Positions 1-9,858 are shown, numbered from the stretch's first letter. The stretch: 64,000 nt of DNA from Kosakonia cowanii JCM 10956 = DSM 18146 (GCF_001975225.1 NZ_CP019445.1:2790001-2854000), one strand, 5' to 3'. A program made the numbers and translations. Notes: generated from the letters alone by a model not told the origin.

Positions 1-136
1 CGCGTGGTTTATGCGCCAGAGCGAAGAGCAGGTCTCGATGGTGATTATGGAAGCTAATGCGCACCAGCTGCTTTTCACGCCGGGCGAAGAGGATCTGCTG
101 GCCGGCGACGAAGAACCGAACAATTTTCTCCACTGA
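1..136 (+). CDS. ybjN: YbjN, C-terminal end (partial)
   Basis: Only the last 44 codons lie in the window, read from base 2 to the TGA at 134-136. The peptide carries the segment AWFMRQSEEQVSMVIMEAN, which closely matches the C-terminus of E. coli YbjN, and it sits directly upstream of potF as in K-12. YbjN is a cytoplasmic type III secretion chaperone-like (DUF1790) protein linked in E. coli to motility, biofilm and stress phenotypes; its molecular role is not settled. The tail LLAGDEEPNNFLH is more divergent than the preceding helix, which is normal for this family. Confidence 0.85.
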   Translation, partial: AWFMRQSEEQVSMVIMEANAHQLLFTPGEEDLLAGDEEPNNFLH

Positions 137-484
137 TTCCCGCATCGATTAGCGCAGCCACTACCACGGGGGTTGCGCTGCCACATTTTTTATTCTGCTT
201 TTAACCTTTCTTTAAAGAATGATTCACCATCATTCCTCGCCTTCTGGCTTATCCCATAGAGACTTATTGCATAAAAAATTGATAAAAGGCGGTTTTTTAT
301 CTGCCCTATAGCCTCAAACCCTGGCTACAGTTATTCTTGCGCTGCTTTAAAAGCATGCGGCGTCTGCCGGAGCGATTTTACTCTTCGGCGCAGAGCAGAG
401 TGACAAACTATGCATGAATCTTGCATATCCCAGAAAGCGTAGATTTAGTTCGTAGCTTAACGAGCTTTCCAGAAGGAATGAGAT
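137..484 (+). other. potF upstream region (348 bp, no gene)
   Basis: AT-rich non-coding leader between ybjN and potF that should hold the potFGHI promoter. K-12 potFGHI is listed among NtrC/sigma-54 controlled operons. One GG-N10-GC arrangement, needed for sigma-54 binding, is present at 291-304, but the surrounding bases match the TGGCAC/TTGC consensus poorly, so I do not call it a promoter. A Shine-Dalgarno AAGGA lies just upstream of the potF ATG. No ORF with support was seen. Confidence 0.5.
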
Positions 485-1597
485 ATGAGTGCCTCAAGAA
501 AAAAATGGGTATCGGGTGTTGTTGCGGGTGCGTTAATGGCTCTCTCTGCCGGCACGCTCGCCGCCGGGCAAAAGACGCTGCATGTGTACAACTGGTCTGA
601 CTATATTGCGCCGGACACCGTCGCAAATTTTGAGAAAGAGACCGGCATTAAAGTGGTTTACGACGTCTTCGACTCCAACGAAGTGCTGGAAGGCAAATTA
701 ATGGCCGGCAGCACCGGGTTCGATCTCGTCGTGCCGTCCGCCAGTTTCCTTGAGCGCCAGCTCTCGGCGGGGGTCTTCCAGCCGCTCGATAAGAGCAAGC
801 TGCCGAACTGGAAAAACCTCGATCCGGAAGTGTTGAAGATGGTCGCGAAACACGACCCGGATAACAAATACGCTTTCCCCTACCTGTGGGCGACCACCGG
901 TATTGGCTACAACGTCGATAAAGTCAAAGCGGTGCTCGGCAAAGATGTGCCGATCGATAGCTGGGATGTCGTGCTGAAGCCGGAAAATCTTGAGAAGCTG
1001 AAGAGCTGCGGCGTCTCCTTCCTTGATGCGCCGGAAGAGATTTTCGCCACCGTGCTGAACTACCTCGGCAAAGATCCCAACAGCACCAAAGCGGATGATT
1101 ACACCGGCCCGGCGACGGATCTGCTGCTGAAGCTGCGTCCGAATATCCGCTACTTCCACTCTTCGCAATACATTAACGATCTCGCTAACGGCGATATCTG
1201 CGTGGCTATCGGCTGGGCAGGCGACGTCTGGCAGGCGGCTAACCGTGCGAAAGAGGCGAAGAACGGCGTTAACATCAACTACATCATTCCGAAGGAAGGG
1301 GCGCTGGCCTTCTTTGACGTCTTCGCCATGCCGAAAGATGCCAAAAATACCGATGAAGCCTACCAGTTCCTTAACTACCTGATGCGTCCCGACGTGATGG
1401 CGCACATCAGTGACCACGTCTACTACGCGAACGGCAACAAAGCTTCTGTACCGCTGATCAGCGAAGAGGTGCGTAACAACCCGGCCATCTTCCCGCCGCC
1501 GGATGTCTTCGCCAAACTCTTCACGCTGAAAGTGCAGGAGCCGAAAATCGACCGCGTACGTACCCGCGCCTGGACAAAAGTCAAAAGCGGCAAATAA
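485..1597 (+). CDS. potF: Putrescine-binding periplasmic protein PotF
   Basis: Periplasmic substrate-binding subunit of the PotFGHI ABC importer, which captures putrescine and delivers it to PotHI. At 370 residues it has the same length as E. coli PotF. Residues 1-26 form a classical signal peptide (basic SRKKW, hydrophobic core, cleavage near LAA-GQ), followed by the HVYNWSDYI start typical of polyamine-binding proteins. The ATG at 485 is preceded by AGAAGGA with good spacing. It is the first gene of potFGHI; about 140 bp separate it from potG, a common arrangement in which the binding protein is made in excess of the membrane components. Confidence 0.97.
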   Translation: MSASRKKWVSGVVAGALMALSAGTLAAGQKTLHVYNWSDYIAPDTVANFEKETGIKVVYDVFDSNEVLEGKLMAGSTGFDLVVPSASFLERQLSAGVFQPLDKSKLPNWKNLDPEVLKMVAKHDPDNKYAFPYLWATTGIGYNVDKVKAVLGKDVPIDSWDVVLKPENLEKLKSCGVSFLDAPEEIFATVLNYLGKDPNSTKADDYTGPATDLLLKLRPNIRYFHSSQYINDLANGDICVAIGWAGDVWQAANRAKEAKNGVNINYIIPKEGALAFFDVFAMPKDAKNTDEAYQFLNYLMRPDVMAHISDHVYYANGNKASVPLISEEVRNNPAIFPPPDVFAKLFTLKVQEPKIDRVRTRAWTKVKSGK

Positions 1598-1736
1598 ATC
1601 AATCACCTGACTGGTGAAAGCGCTGCACCGCGCCGGTGCAGCCGCCCCAAAACGGGACAGCGGGCGCACCTGCTGTCCCGTCATCTGTATGACAACCTGT
1701 TGAAGCAGGGTGATGCTTATGCCGGAGAGCACCGTA

Positions 1737-2870
1737 GTGAATGACGCTATTCCCCGCCCGCAGGCGAAGAGCCGCAAGGTTCTGACGCCGCTGCTGGAGA
1801 TCCGTAACCTGACCAAATCCTTCGACGGCCAGCACGCCGTGGATGATGTCAGCCTGACTATCTATAAAGGCGAAATCTTTGCCCTGCTCGGCGCATCGGG
1901 CTGCGGTAAATCGACGCTGCTGCGCATGCTGGCAGGCTTTGAGCAGCCGACCCACGGGCAGATTATGCTCGACGGCGTCGACCTCGCCCACGTGCCGCCC
2001 TACCTGCGCCCGATCAATATGATGTTCCAGTCCTACGCGCTCTTCCCGCACATGACCGTTGAGCAGAATATCGCTTTTGGCCTCAAGCAGGACAAGCTGC
2101 CGAAAGCGGAGATCGCCAGCCGCGTCGCCGAAATGCTGCACCTGGTACACATGAGTGAGTTTGCCAAACGCAAGCCGCACCAGCTCTCTGGCGGACAGCG
2201 TCAGCGCGTGGCGCTGGCGCGCAGCCTCGCCAAGCGGCCGAAACTGCTGCTGCTAGATGAACCGATGGGGGCGCTGGATAAAAAGCTGCGCGACCGTATG
2301 CAGCTGGAAGTGGTCGATATTCTTGAACGCGTCGGCGTCACCTGCGTAATGGTGACCCACGATCAGGAGGAGGCGATGACCATGGCCGGGCGTATCGCCA
2401 TTATGAACCGCGGCAAATTTGTGCAGATTGGCGAGCCGGAAGAGATTTACGAGCATCCGACTACCCGTTATAGCGCCGAGTTTATCGGCTCGGTCAATGT
2501 CTTCGAAGGGTTGCTGAAGGATCGTCAGGAAGATGGTCTGGTAATTGAGTCGCCGGGGCTGGTGCATCCGCTGAAAGTCGACCCCGATGCCTCGGTGGTG
2601 GATAACGTGCCGGTCTACGTGGCGCTGCGCCCGGAGAAGATCATGCTGTGCGACGATCCGCCAGCCGATGGCTACAACTTTGCCGTCGGCGAAGTTGTGC
2701 ATATCGCCTACCTTGGCGATCTCTCTATTTATCACGTGCGGTTGCAGAGCGGGCAGATGATCAGCGCCCAGCTGCAAAACGCGCATCGCTACCGCAAAGG
2801 CGCGCCAACATGGGGCGATGAAGTACGTCTCTGCTGGGATGCCGACAGTTGTGTGGTTCTGACGGTTTAA
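1737..2870 (+). CDS. potG: Putrescine ABC transporter ATP-binding protein PotG
   Basis: Cytoplasmic ATPase driving putrescine import through PotHI. Walker A GASGCGKST lies near residues 52-60, with the signature LSGGQRQR, Walker B LLLLDEP and a C-terminal TOBE-type regulatory region. I chose the GTG at 1737, which gives NDAIPRPQ at the N-terminus and 377 residues, exactly the E. coli length, with GGAGAG about 8 bases upstream. An in-frame ATG at 1710 would add nine residues (MMLMPESTV) with no counterpart in E. coli. It is followed nine bases later by potH. Confidence 0.95.
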   Translation: MNDAIPRPQAKSRKVLTPLLEIRNLTKSFDGQHAVDDVSLTIYKGEIFALLGASGCGKSTLLRMLAGFEQPTHGQIMLDGVDLAHVPPYLRPINMMFQSYALFPHMTVEQNIAFGLKQDKLPKAEIASRVAEMLHLVHMSEFAKRKPHQLSGGQRQRVALARSLAKRPKLLLLDEPMGALDKKLRDRMQLEVVDILERVGVTCVMVTHDQEEAMTMAGRIAIMNRGKFVQIGEPEEIYEHPTTRYSAEFIGSVNVFEGLLKDRQEDGLVIESPGLVHPLKVDPDASVVDNVPVYVALRPEKIMLCDDPPADGYNFAVGEVVHIAYLGDLSIYHVRLQSGQMISAQLQNAHRYRKGAPTWGDEVRLCWDADSCVVLTV

Positions 2871-2879
2871 GGAGCTGCG

Positions 2880-3833
2880 ATGAGTACACTTGAGCCACCG
2901 GCCCGCGTAACAAAACCGGGCGGTGTAAAGCTGTGGCTGGCGCGCCTGCAAATGCGCCATGGGCGCAAGCTGGTGATTGCGCTGCCCTATATCTGGCTGA
3001 CGCTGCTGTTTCTGCTGCCGTTTTTGATCGTCTTCAAAATCAGCCTTGCGGAGATGGCGCGTCAAATCCCGCCCTATACGGATCTGCTGGAGTGGGCCGA
3101 CGGGCAGCTGACGATTACGCTTAATCTCGGCAACTTCCTGCAACTGACCGACGATCCGCTCTATATCGAGGCTTATTTACAGTCGTTGCAGGTAGCGGGC
3201 ATCTCGACCATCTGCTGTCTGCTGCTCGGCTATCCGCTGGCGTGGGCAGTGGCGCACAGTAAGCCGTCGACGCGCAATATCCTGCTGCTACTGGTGATTC
3301 TGCCGTCGTGGACCTCGTTTCTGATCCGCGTTTACGCCTGGATGGGGATCCTGAAAAACAACGGCGTGCTGAACAACTTTCTGCTCTGGCTGGGGGTTAT
3401 CGATCAGCCGCTGACTATTCTGCACACCAATCTCGCGGTCTATATCGGCATTGTCTATGCCTATCTGCCCTTTATGGTGCTGCCGATCTACACCGCGCTG
3501 ACACGTATTGACTACTCGCTGGTGGAAGCTTCCCTCGATCTTGGTGCGCGTCCGCTGAAAACCTTCTTCAGCGTGATTGTGCCGCTGACCAAAGGGGGAA
3601 TTATCGCCGGTTCGATGCTGGTGTTTATTCCGGCGGTCGGCGAGTTCGTGATCCCAGAGCTGCTCGGCGGGCCGGACAGCATTATGATTGGCCGCGTGCT
3701 GTGGCAGGAGTTCTTTAATAACCGCGACTGGCCGGTGGCCTCGGCGGTGGCGGTAATCATGCTGCTGCTGTTGATTGTGCCGATCATGTGGTTCCACAAG
3801 CATCAGCAGAAACAGACGGGGGAGAAGGCATGA
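2880..3833 (+). CDS. potH: Putrescine ABC transporter permease PotH
   Basis: Inner-membrane permease of the PotFGHI importer, 317 residues, the E. coli length. It shows about six hydrophobic segments, the first at roughly residues 30-52 (LVIALPYIWLTLLFLLPFLI), and the permease EAA-type loop (ASLDLGARPLKTFFSVIVPL) that contacts the PotG ATPase. A good Shine-Dalgarno (AAGGAG) lies between the potG stop and this ATG. Its last codons overlap the potI start in an ATGA arrangement, indicating translational coupling of the two permeases, which form a heterodimer. Confidence 0.96.
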   Translation: MSTLEPPARVTKPGGVKLWLARLQMRHGRKLVIALPYIWLTLLFLLPFLIVFKISLAEMARQIPPYTDLLEWADGQLTITLNLGNFLQLTDDPLYIEAYLQSLQVAGISTICCLLLGYPLAWAVAHSKPSTRNILLLLVILPSWTSFLIRVYAWMGILKNNGVLNNFLLWLGVIDQPLTILHTNLAVYIGIVYAYLPFMVLPIYTALTRIDYSLVEASLDLGARPLKTFFSVIVPLTKGGIIAGSMLVFIPAVGEFVIPELLGGPDSIMIGRVLWQEFFNNRDWPVASAVAVIMLLLLIVPIMWFHKHQQKQTGEKA

Positions 3834-4675
3834 GCAATTTACCGGTAGTGCGTTCGCCCTGGCGCATCCTTATCCTGGTGATAGGTTTCACCTTCCTTTA
3901 TGCCCCCATGTTGATGCTGGTGGTCTACTCTTTTAACAGCTCGAAGCTGGTGACGGTGTGGGCAGGGTGGTCAACGCGCTGGTATAGCGAGTTGTTCCAC
4001 GATGACGCGATGATGAGCGCGGTGGGCTTAAGCCTGACGATTGCCGCCTGCGCGGCGACGATGGCGGTGATTTTAGGCACCATTGCGGCGGTAGTAATGG
4101 TGCGCTTTGGGCGCTTTCGCGGCGCGAACGGTTTCGCCTTTATGATCACCGCGCCGCTGGTAATGCCGGATGTGATCACCGGCCTGTCGCTGCTGCTGCT
4201 GTTTGTGGCGCTGGCACACGCCATCGGCTGGCCAGCGGATCGCGGCATGCTCACCATCTGGCTGGCGCACGTTACTTTCTGTACCGCTTATGTGGCGGTG
4301 GTGATCTCCTCGCGGCTGCGCGAGCTGGATCGCTCGATTGAAGAGGCGGCGATGGATCTTGGCGCAACGCCGCTGAAGGTCTTCTTTGTGATTACGCTGC
4401 CGATGATCATGCCGGCGATTGTCTCCGGCTGGCTGCTGGCCTTTACCCTGTCACTGGATGACCTGGTGATCGCCAGTTTTGTTTCCGGTCCTGGTGCCAC
4501 TACGCTGCCGATGCTGGTCTTCTCCAGCGTGCGCATGGGGGTTAACCCGGAGATCAACGCGCTGGCTTCGATTATTCTCGGCGTGGTGGGGATTGTCGGT
4601 CTGATCGCCTGGTTCCTGATGGCAAGAGCGGAAAAACAGCGCCAGCGTGATATCCAGCGTGCAAGACAGGGCTGA
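3830..4675 (+). CDS. potI: Putrescine ABC transporter permease PotI
   Basis: Second permease of the putrescine importer, pairing with PotH. The start at 3830 (MSNLPVVRSPW) overlaps the potH TGA and gives 281 residues, the E. coli length; an upstream in-frame start at 3788 lies inside potH and would add 14 residues with no counterpart. The protein has about six membrane helices and the EAA loop AAMDLGATPLKVFFVITLP. It is the last gene of the operon, followed by a rho-independent terminator. Confidence 0.96.
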   Translation: MSNLPVVRSPWRILILVIGFTFLYAPMLMLVVYSFNSSKLVTVWAGWSTRWYSELFHDDAMMSAVGLSLTIAACAATMAVILGTIAAVVMVRFGRFRGANGFAFMITAPLVMPDVITGLSLLLLFVALAHAIGWPADRGMLTIWLAHVTFCTAYVAVVISSRLRELDRSIEEAAMDLGATPLKVFFVITLPMIMPAIVSGWLLAFTLSLDDLVIASFVSGPGATTLPMLVFSSVRMGVNPEINALASIILGVVGIVGLIAWFLMARAEKQRQRDIQRARQG

Positions 4676-4706
4676 ACTCATTAGAATCTGGAAATTGTGT
4701 CGTTGA

Positions 4707-4729
4707 TGCCGCGCTTGCGCGGCATTTTT
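4707..4729 (+). terminator. Rho-independent terminator after potI
   Basis: Seven-base perfect stem TGCCGCG / CGCGGCA (4707-4713 and 4718-4724), CTTG loop, followed by five Ts. It lies 31 bases past the potI stop and just before ybjO, so it should end the potFGHI transcript and limit read-through into ybjO. Confidence 0.8.
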
Positions 4730-4741
4730 CACAGGGAAATC

Positions 4742-5218
4742 ATGGAATTGGGGTTCTTCAACAAAACCACGCACCACGCGACGCCAAATATACCGGCGCT
4801 GGTTCAGGTGGCGGCTATCGCCATCATTACCATTCGCTGTGTCGACGTGCTGATGATCATGAACCTGCTCGGCTGGCGCGGGCTGCTCGACTTCGTGCAC
4901 CGCAGCGCCCAGACCTGGAGCCTGACGCTGATTTTCCTTGGCAGCCTGATGCTGGTCTTTGTCGAGATCCTCTGCGCCTTCTCGGTGATAAGAGGGCGGC
5001 GCTGGGCGCGCTGGCTCTATCTGGTAACGCAACTCACCTCGACCGCCTACCTGTGGGCCGCGTCACTGGGCTATGGCTATCCGGAACTCTTCAGCATCGC
5101 CGGCAGTTCGCGCCGGGAGATCTTCCACTCCCTGATGATGCAAAAACTCCCCGATCTGCTGGTGCTGTTCCTGCTCTTTGTGCCGACGCCGAGCCGACGC
5201 TTTTTCCGCCTGCAATAA
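4742..5218 (+). CDS. ybjO: Inner membrane protein YbjO
   Basis: DUF2593 family inner-membrane protein of unknown function. I start it at the ATG at 4742 (MELGFFNKTT, 158 residues) because E. coli YbjO begins with a comparable ETLGFFKKT segment and because ACAGGGAAA lies upstream; the longer frame from 4697 would begin inside the potI terminator. Three to four hydrophobic stretches are visible (about 18-40, 55-80, 88-112, 140-150), and the segment YLWAASLGYGYPELFSI is characteristic. It stands between potI and rlmC as in K-12. Confidence 0.92.
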   Translation: MELGFFNKTTHHATPNIPALVQVAAIAIITIRCVDVLMIMNLLGWRGLLDFVHRSAQTWSLTLIFLGSLMLVFVEILCAFSVIRGRRWARWLYLVTQLTSTAYLWAASLGYGYPELFSIAGSSRREIFHSLMMQKLPDLLVLFLLFVPTPSRRFFRLQ

Positions 5219-5260
5219 CGGTGGTACAATCCCGCCCCCGCAAATTGAAAGGCTTTATCT

Positions 5261-6388
5261 ATGCAGTGCGCTCTCTTCGACGCCGGTCGCTGCCGCTCCT
5301 GTGAGTGGATCGACCAGCCGCTCCCGTTGCAACTCTCCGCCAAGATGGATCATCTTCGCGCATTGCTCGCCCCCTTTGCGGTGGAGTCATGGTGCGAGCC
5401 GGTGCGCGGCCCGGAGCAGGGCTTTCGTAATAAAGCCAAAATGGTGGTCAGCGGCAGCGTTGAAAAACCGCTGCTCGGCATGCTGCACCGCGACGGGACG
5501 CCGGAAGATCTCACCGCCTGCCCGCTCTACCCGGAGACCTTCGCCCCGGTGTTTGCCGCCCTGAAACCCTTTATCGCCCGCGCCGGGTTAACGCCCTATA
5601 ACGTGGCGCGCAAACGCGGTGAACTGAAATACCTCTTATTGACCGAAAGCCTGCTCGACGGCGGCATGATGCTGCGCTTTGTGCTGCGCTCAGAGGCGAA
5701 AGTTGAGCAGCTGCGCGCCGCGCTGCCAGCGTTACAGGCGCAATTGCCGCAGCTGAAGGTGATTTCGGTAAATATACAGCCGGTGCATATGGCGATCATG
5801 GAAGGGGAGAGGGAGATCTTTCTTACCGACCAGCAGGCGCTGGCGGAGAATTTCAACGGTGTGCCGCTCGCTATCCGCCCGCAGAGTTTTTTCCAGACCA
5901 ACCCGGCGGTCGCCAGCCAGCTCTACGCCACGGCGCGAGACTGGGTGCGCCAACTTCCGGTCAACCATATGTGGGATCTCTTCTGCGGCGTCGGCGGTTT
6001 TGGCCTGCACTGTGCCACGCCCGAGATGAAGCTGACCGGGATTGAGATCGCGCCGGAAGCGATCGCCTGTGCGACGCAATCCGCCGAGGCGCTGGGGCTG
6101 CACAATCTTCACTTCCAGGCACTCGATTCAACCCGTTTTGCCACTGCGCAAGAGTCGGTGCCGGATCTGGTGCTGGTCAACCCGCCGCGCCGCGGCATTG
6201 GCGCAGAGCTGTGTGACTACCTGAGCCGCATGGCGCCGCCGTGGATCATCTACTCCAGCTGTAATGCGCAGACGATGGCGAAGGATGTTGCCGCGCTTGC
6301 GGATTACCGCGTCGCGCGCGTGCAACTGTTTGATATGTTTCCCCATACTGCCCATTACGAAGTACTTACCCTGCTTATCAGGCGTTAA
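5261..6388 (+). CDS. rlmC: 23S rRNA (uracil-747-C5)-methyltransferase RlmC
   Basis: Uses S-adenosylmethionine to methylate U747 of 23S rRNA. At 375 residues it equals E. coli RlmC (RumB). The N-terminal cysteine cluster (C3, C11, C14) and C87 are the expected [4Fe-4S] ligands; the SAM motif [11 protein letters not shown], the NPPRRG motif and the catalytic SSCNAQT cysteine are present. The start at 5261 ([11 protein letters not shown]) has AAAGG upstream. A TACAAT -10-like hexamer at 5225-5230 may drive it separately from ybjO. Confidence 0.97.
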   Translation: MQCALFDAGRCRSCEWIDQPLPLQLSAKMDHLRALLAPFAVESWCEPVRGPEQGFRNKAKMVVSGSVEKPLLGMLHRDGTPEDLTACPLYPETFAPVFAALKPFIARAGLTPYNVARKRGELKYLLLTESLLDGGMMLRFVLRSEAKVEQLRAALPALQAQLPQLKVISVNIQPVHMAIMEGEREIFLTDQQALAENFNGVPLAIRPQSFFQTNPAVASQLYATARDWVRQLPVNHMWDLFCGVGGFGLHCATPEMKLTGIEIAPEAIACATQSAEALGLHNLHFQALDSTRFATAQESVPDLVLVNPPRRGIGAELCDYLSRMAPPWIIYSSCNAQTMAKDVAALADYRVARVQLFDMFPHTAHYEVLTLLIRR

Positions 6389-6499
6389 TTCTTCCGCTTA
6401 AAAGCCATTTGGCGCGACGAAATACTGATTTTTTTGCCCCACAGGCGCGTTTTTTGTACCAGGCTTAAGCCAAAAGCGACGCGAACAGTGTGGGGCAAT

Positions 6500-8827
6500 A
6501 TGAAAGAGCAGAAACAATCAACGGTAGGGATCGCGCCATACGGCGGCTCGGCGGGCGGCTGGGGCGCGTTAAAAGCGGTGGCCGATGCGCTGCGTGGGCA
6601 GATGTCCGTTAAGCAGGATGTGATTGCGCTATTTAAAGTAAACCAGCCGCAGGGCTTTGACTGCCCCGGCTGCGCGTGGCCAGATCCGCAGCACACCTCC
6701 TCATTTGAGTTTTGTGAAAACGGTGCCAAAGCCGTCTCCTGGGAGGCGACCAGCAAACGCGCGACGCCGGAGTTCTTCGCCGCGCACACCGTTAGCGAGC
6801 TGTGGCAGCGCAACGCTTTTGAGCTGGAAGGCGAGGGGCGCTTAACCCACCCGATGAAATATGACGCTGAGAGCGACACCTATCAGGCGATTGAGTGGGA
6901 GACTGCATTTCAGGAGATTGGCGCGCTGCTGCAAAGCTATGATGACCCAAATAGCGTGGAGTTTTACACCTCCGGTCGTGCCTCCAACGAAGCGGCGTTT
7001 CTCTGGCAACTCTTTGCCCGCGAATATGGCACCAACAACTTCCCCGACTGCTCGAATATGTGTCATGAGCCGACCAGCGTCGGGCTGCCAGAGTCGATTG
7101 GCGTCGGTAAAGGCACCGTCGAACTGGAGGATTTTGACCACTGCGACCTGGTGCTCTGCATCGGCCACAACCCTGGCACTAACCATCCGCGCATGCTCGG
7201 TACGCTGCGGGAGGTCTCAAAACGCGGCGCGACCATTGTCGCCATCAACCCGCTGCGCGAGCGCGGCCTTGAGCGCTTTACCTCACCGCAAAGCCCGATA
7301 GAGATGCTGGCCCTTAGCTCAACCAAACTCGCCTCGACCTACTACAAAGTGCGCGTCGGCGGTGATGCGGCGATGCTGAAAGGGGTGATGAAGATCCTGC
7401 TGTCGATGCACGAGCAGGCGCTGGCGAACGGTGAACCGGGCGTAATCGATGAGGTGTTTATCCGCCAGCACACGCAGGGTTTTGCGGAGCTGAAAGCCGA
7501 TCTCGACGCCACCGACTGGGACCATATCCTGAAAGTCTCCGGTATGGAGCGCGAGGAGATCCAGAATATCGCCCGGCTTTACGCCGACTCTGAGCGCACC
7601 ATTATCTGCTACGGCATGGGCATCACCCAGCATCAGTACGGCACGCAAAACGTGCAACAGATTGCCAACCTGCTACTGCTGCGCGGCAATATTGGTAAGA
7701 AAGGGGCGGGCATCTGCCCACTGCGCGGCCACTCCAATGTGCAGGGCGACCGCACCGTTGGCATCACTGAAATTCCCTCTGCCGAGTTTCTCGATAACCT
7801 CGAACGGGTGTTTGGTTTTAAACCACCGCGTGAGCATGGGCACGGCGCGGTGGCTGCCATTCAGGCGATGCGCGACGGCAAAGTGAATGCGCTGCTCTGC
7901 CTGGGCGGTAATCTGGCTGAAGCGATCTCCGATCCGCAAGTCACCTTCCCGGCGATGCGCAAGCTCGATCTGGTGGTGCATATGGCGACCAAACTGAACC
8001 GTTCCCATCTGCTGCTCGGCAAACACAACTACCTCTTCCCGGTGATTGGGCGGACCGAAACCGATGAGCAGGCATCCGGGGCGCAGAGCGTGACGGTGGA
8101 GGATTCAATGTCGATGGTGCACGCTTCGCGTGGATCGTTGAACCCTGCTTCACCGCACCTGAAGTCGGAGCCCGCGCTGGTGGCGGCTCTTGCCAAAGCG
8201 ACGCTGCCGCAGACGGTGGTGAACTGGGACCGGATGATTAACGACTACAGCAATATTCGCGACGCCATCGAAGCGGTCTTCCCGGCGTTTGCTAATTTTA
8301 ATGAACGGGTCAAACAACCGGGCGGCTTCCGCCTGCGTAACGCTGCCTCGGAGCGGGAGTGGAACACACCGTCGGGCTTTGCCGAGTTTAAAGTGATGCA
8401 GGGGATTAATGAGGATCCACGCTCGCTCAAGTGCCATGACCTGGTGCTCACCACTTTGCGTAGCCACGATCAGTACAACACCACCCTTTACGGGCTGAAT
8501 GATCGTTATCGCGGTGTGACCGGGCGACGGGATGTGTTGTTTATCAATGCCGATGAGGCGGAGCGACGCGAGCTGCGCGTCGGCGATCAGGTGAATGTGG
8601 TGGCGCTCGATCCCGAGGGGAATCCCACCTCGCGACGGATGGATAACCTGACGGTTGTGGTGATCGATATGGCACCCGGCTCGGTTGGGGCCTATTACCC
8701 GGAGGCCAATATTCTGGTGCCGCTGGACAGCCACGACACCAAAAGCGGCATCCCGGCGTATAAAAGCATCCCGATAGCGATGGAGCGCGTCGAAACGCCG
8801 ATCGCCACCTCGGGCGCACGGCGTTAA
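6500..8827 (+). CDS. YdeP/FdhF-family molybdopterin oxidoreductase
   Basis: A 775-residue member of the FdhF/YdeP family of molybdopterin-dependent oxidoreductases. It aligns along its length with E. coli YdeP (759 residues): [12 protein letters not shown] near residues 53-63 (C55, C58), [15 protein letters not shown] near 181-194, [14 protein letters not shown], and [20 protein letters not shown]. coli YdeP is implicated in acid resistance under EvgA control, but its substrate is unknown. In K-12 ydeP lies elsewhere on the chromosome, so this gene between rlmC and artJ is an addition or a relocated homologue. I start at the ATG at 6500, preceded by GTGGGG; the frame is open back to 6434, but that extension looks non-coding. 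No electron-transfer partner, chaperone or Tat signal is visible. Family assignment is secure; the reaction is not known. Confidence 0.9.
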   Translation: MKEQKQSTVGIAPYGGSAGGWGALKAVADALRGQMSVKQDVIALFKVNQPQGFDCPGCAWPDPQHTSSFEFCENGAKAVSWEATSKRATPEFFAAHTVSELWQRNAFELEGEGRLTHPMKYDAESDTYQAIEWETAFQEIGALLQSYDDPNSVEFYTSGRASNEAAFLWQLFAREYGTNNFPDCSNMCHEPTSVGLPESIGVGKGTVELEDFDHCDLVLCIGHNPGTNHPRMLGTLREVSKRGATIVAINPLRERGLERFTSPQSPIEMLALSSTKLASTYYKVRVGGDAAMLKGVMKILLSMHEQALANGEPGVIDEVFIRQHTQGFAELKADLDATDWDHILKVSGMEREEIQNIARLYADSERTIICYGMGITQHQYGTQNVQQIANLLLLRGNIGKKGAGICPLRGHSNVQGDRTVGITEIPSAEFLDNLERVFGFKPPREHGHGAVAAIQAMRDGKVNALLCLGGNLAEAISDPQVTFPAMRKLDLVVHMATKLNRSHLLLGKHNYLFPVIGRTETDEQASGAQSVTVEDSMSMVHASRGSLNPASPHLKSEPALVAALAKATLPQTVVNWDRMINDYSNIRDAIEAVFPAFANFNERVKQPGGFRLRNAASEREWNTPSGFAEFKVMQGINEDPRSLKCHDLVLTTLRSHDQYNTTLYGLNDRYRGVTGRRDVLFINADEAERRELRVGDQVNVVALDPEGNPTSRRMDNLTVVVIDMAPGSVGAYYPEANILVPLDSHDTKSGIPAYKSIPIAMERVETPIATSGARR

Positions 8828-8838
8828 ACGTAAAACCC

Positions 8839-9053
8839 GTAGGCCCGATAAGCCAAACCTGTAGGCCTGATAAGCGCAGCGCCATCAGGCATTTGTGCCG
8901 AGTTAATTGCCGGATGGCGGCTTACGCCTTATCCGGCCTACGAAAGAATCAGACCAACGGCTTAGAAGTCCGTAGGTCTGATAAGCGCAGCGCCATCAGG
9001 CATTGGTGCCGAGTTAATTGCCGGATGGCGGCTGGCGCCTTATCCGGCCTACA
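8839..9053. repeat. BIME: four REP elements plus one degenerate copy
   Basis: Alternating palindromic REP units between the YdeP-family gene and artJ: 8861-8892 and 8971-9003 in one orientation (GTAGG..TGATAAGCGCAGC), and 8909-8942 and 9019-9052 in the other (TTGCCGGATGGCGGC). Each pair plus the shared linker TGTGCCGAGTTAATTG-type spacer makes a tandem duplication of about 110 bp. A truncated copy starts at 8839. The BIME sits between the stops of two convergent genes, the usual place for 3' transcript stabilisation and gyrase binding. Confidence 0.9.
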
Positions 9054-9062
9054 AAGAACGGC

Positions 9063-9794
9063 TTACTGCGGGAACCACTGATCGCTGATTTTCTGGTAGG
9101 TGCCGTCGGCTTTAATCGCTTTCAGCGCAGCGTTCAGCTTCTCCAGCAGCGCTTTGTTATCCGGGCGCACAGCGATGCCAAGACCGGTGCCGAAATATTG
9201 CGGGTCGGTCACTTTTGGCGCCGCCACACCCAGCTGCGGGTTGGTTTTCAGCCACTCATTTACCACCGCGGTATCACCAAACACCCCGTCGATACGGCCA
9301 TTTTTCAGGTCGATAATCGCGTTCTGGTAGCTGTCATATGCCACGGTGGTCACTTCCGGGTGCTTATCCTGCAAATATTTCTGATGGGTGGTGCCATTTT
9401 CCATACCGATGCGTTTGCCTTTCAGATCGTCGAAGGATTTAAAGGCATCTTTTTTGGCAATCACCAGCGCGGAGTTGGCGTAATAGGGGTCGGTAAACGC
9501 CACCTGTTTGCTACGCTCAGGGGTAATGTCCATCCCGGAGATCACCGCGTCATACTTCTTAAATTTCAGCGCCGGGATCAGGCTGTCGAAGGCGTGATTG
9601 GTAAAGGTGCAGTTGGCCTGCATCTGTTTGCAGAGCGCGTTCGCCAGGTCGATATCGAAGCCGACAATCTTATTGCCCGCATCCAGGGATTCAAACGGGG
9701 GATAGGTCGCCGACACGCCGAAGCTGATCTTATCGGCCGCAAAGCTCCCTGCGGAAACGGTAGCGAGAAGGGCGGCCAGTATCATTTTTTTCAT
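9063..9794 (-). CDS. artJ: Arginine-binding periplasmic protein ArtJ
   Basis: Periplasmic L-arginine binding protein that feeds the ArtPQM transporter. It has 243 residues, the E. coli length, with a signal peptide MKKMILAALLATVSAGSFA cleaved before ADKISF. The core SYPPFES and NGTTHQKYLQDKHPE segments are typical of basic amino acid binding proteins. It is monocistronic, transcribed leftwards from its own promoter with ARG boxes at 9859-9897, and ends at the BIME. It is a close paralogue of ArtI encoded 1.6 kb away; ArtJ is the higher-affinity arginine binder in E. coli. Confidence 0.96.
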   Translation of the reverse strand: MKKMILAALLATVSAGSFAADKISFGVSATYPPFESLDAGNKIVGFDIDLANALCKQMQANCTFTNHAFDSLIPALKFKKYDAVISGMDITPERSKQVAFTDPYYANSALVIAKKDAFKSFDDLKGKRIGMENGTTHQKYLQDKHPEVTTVAYDSYQNAIIDLKNGRIDGVFGDTAVVNEWLKTNPQLGVAAPKVTDPQYFGTGLGIAVRPDNKALLEKLNAALKAIKADGTYQKISDQWFPQ

Positions 9795-9858
9795 GAGTAA
9801 ACTCCTGTCTGTCTATCTTATTGTTGTTACCCGGAGGCATGGGATTAACAATGCCAGT

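Noticed and set aside
288..304. Sigma-54 promoter for potFGHI
   Set aside because: The GG-N10-GC spacing exists at 291-304, but flanking bases do not fit the consensus; noted only in the leader entry.
698..1816. 372-codon antisense frame over potF
   Set aside because: Shadow of the potF reading frame; Arg/His-rich product without family features, and no start signals.
9018..9800. 260-codon plus-strand frame over artJ
   Set aside because: Shadow of artJ; its start lies in the BIME and its composition is that of an antisense frame.
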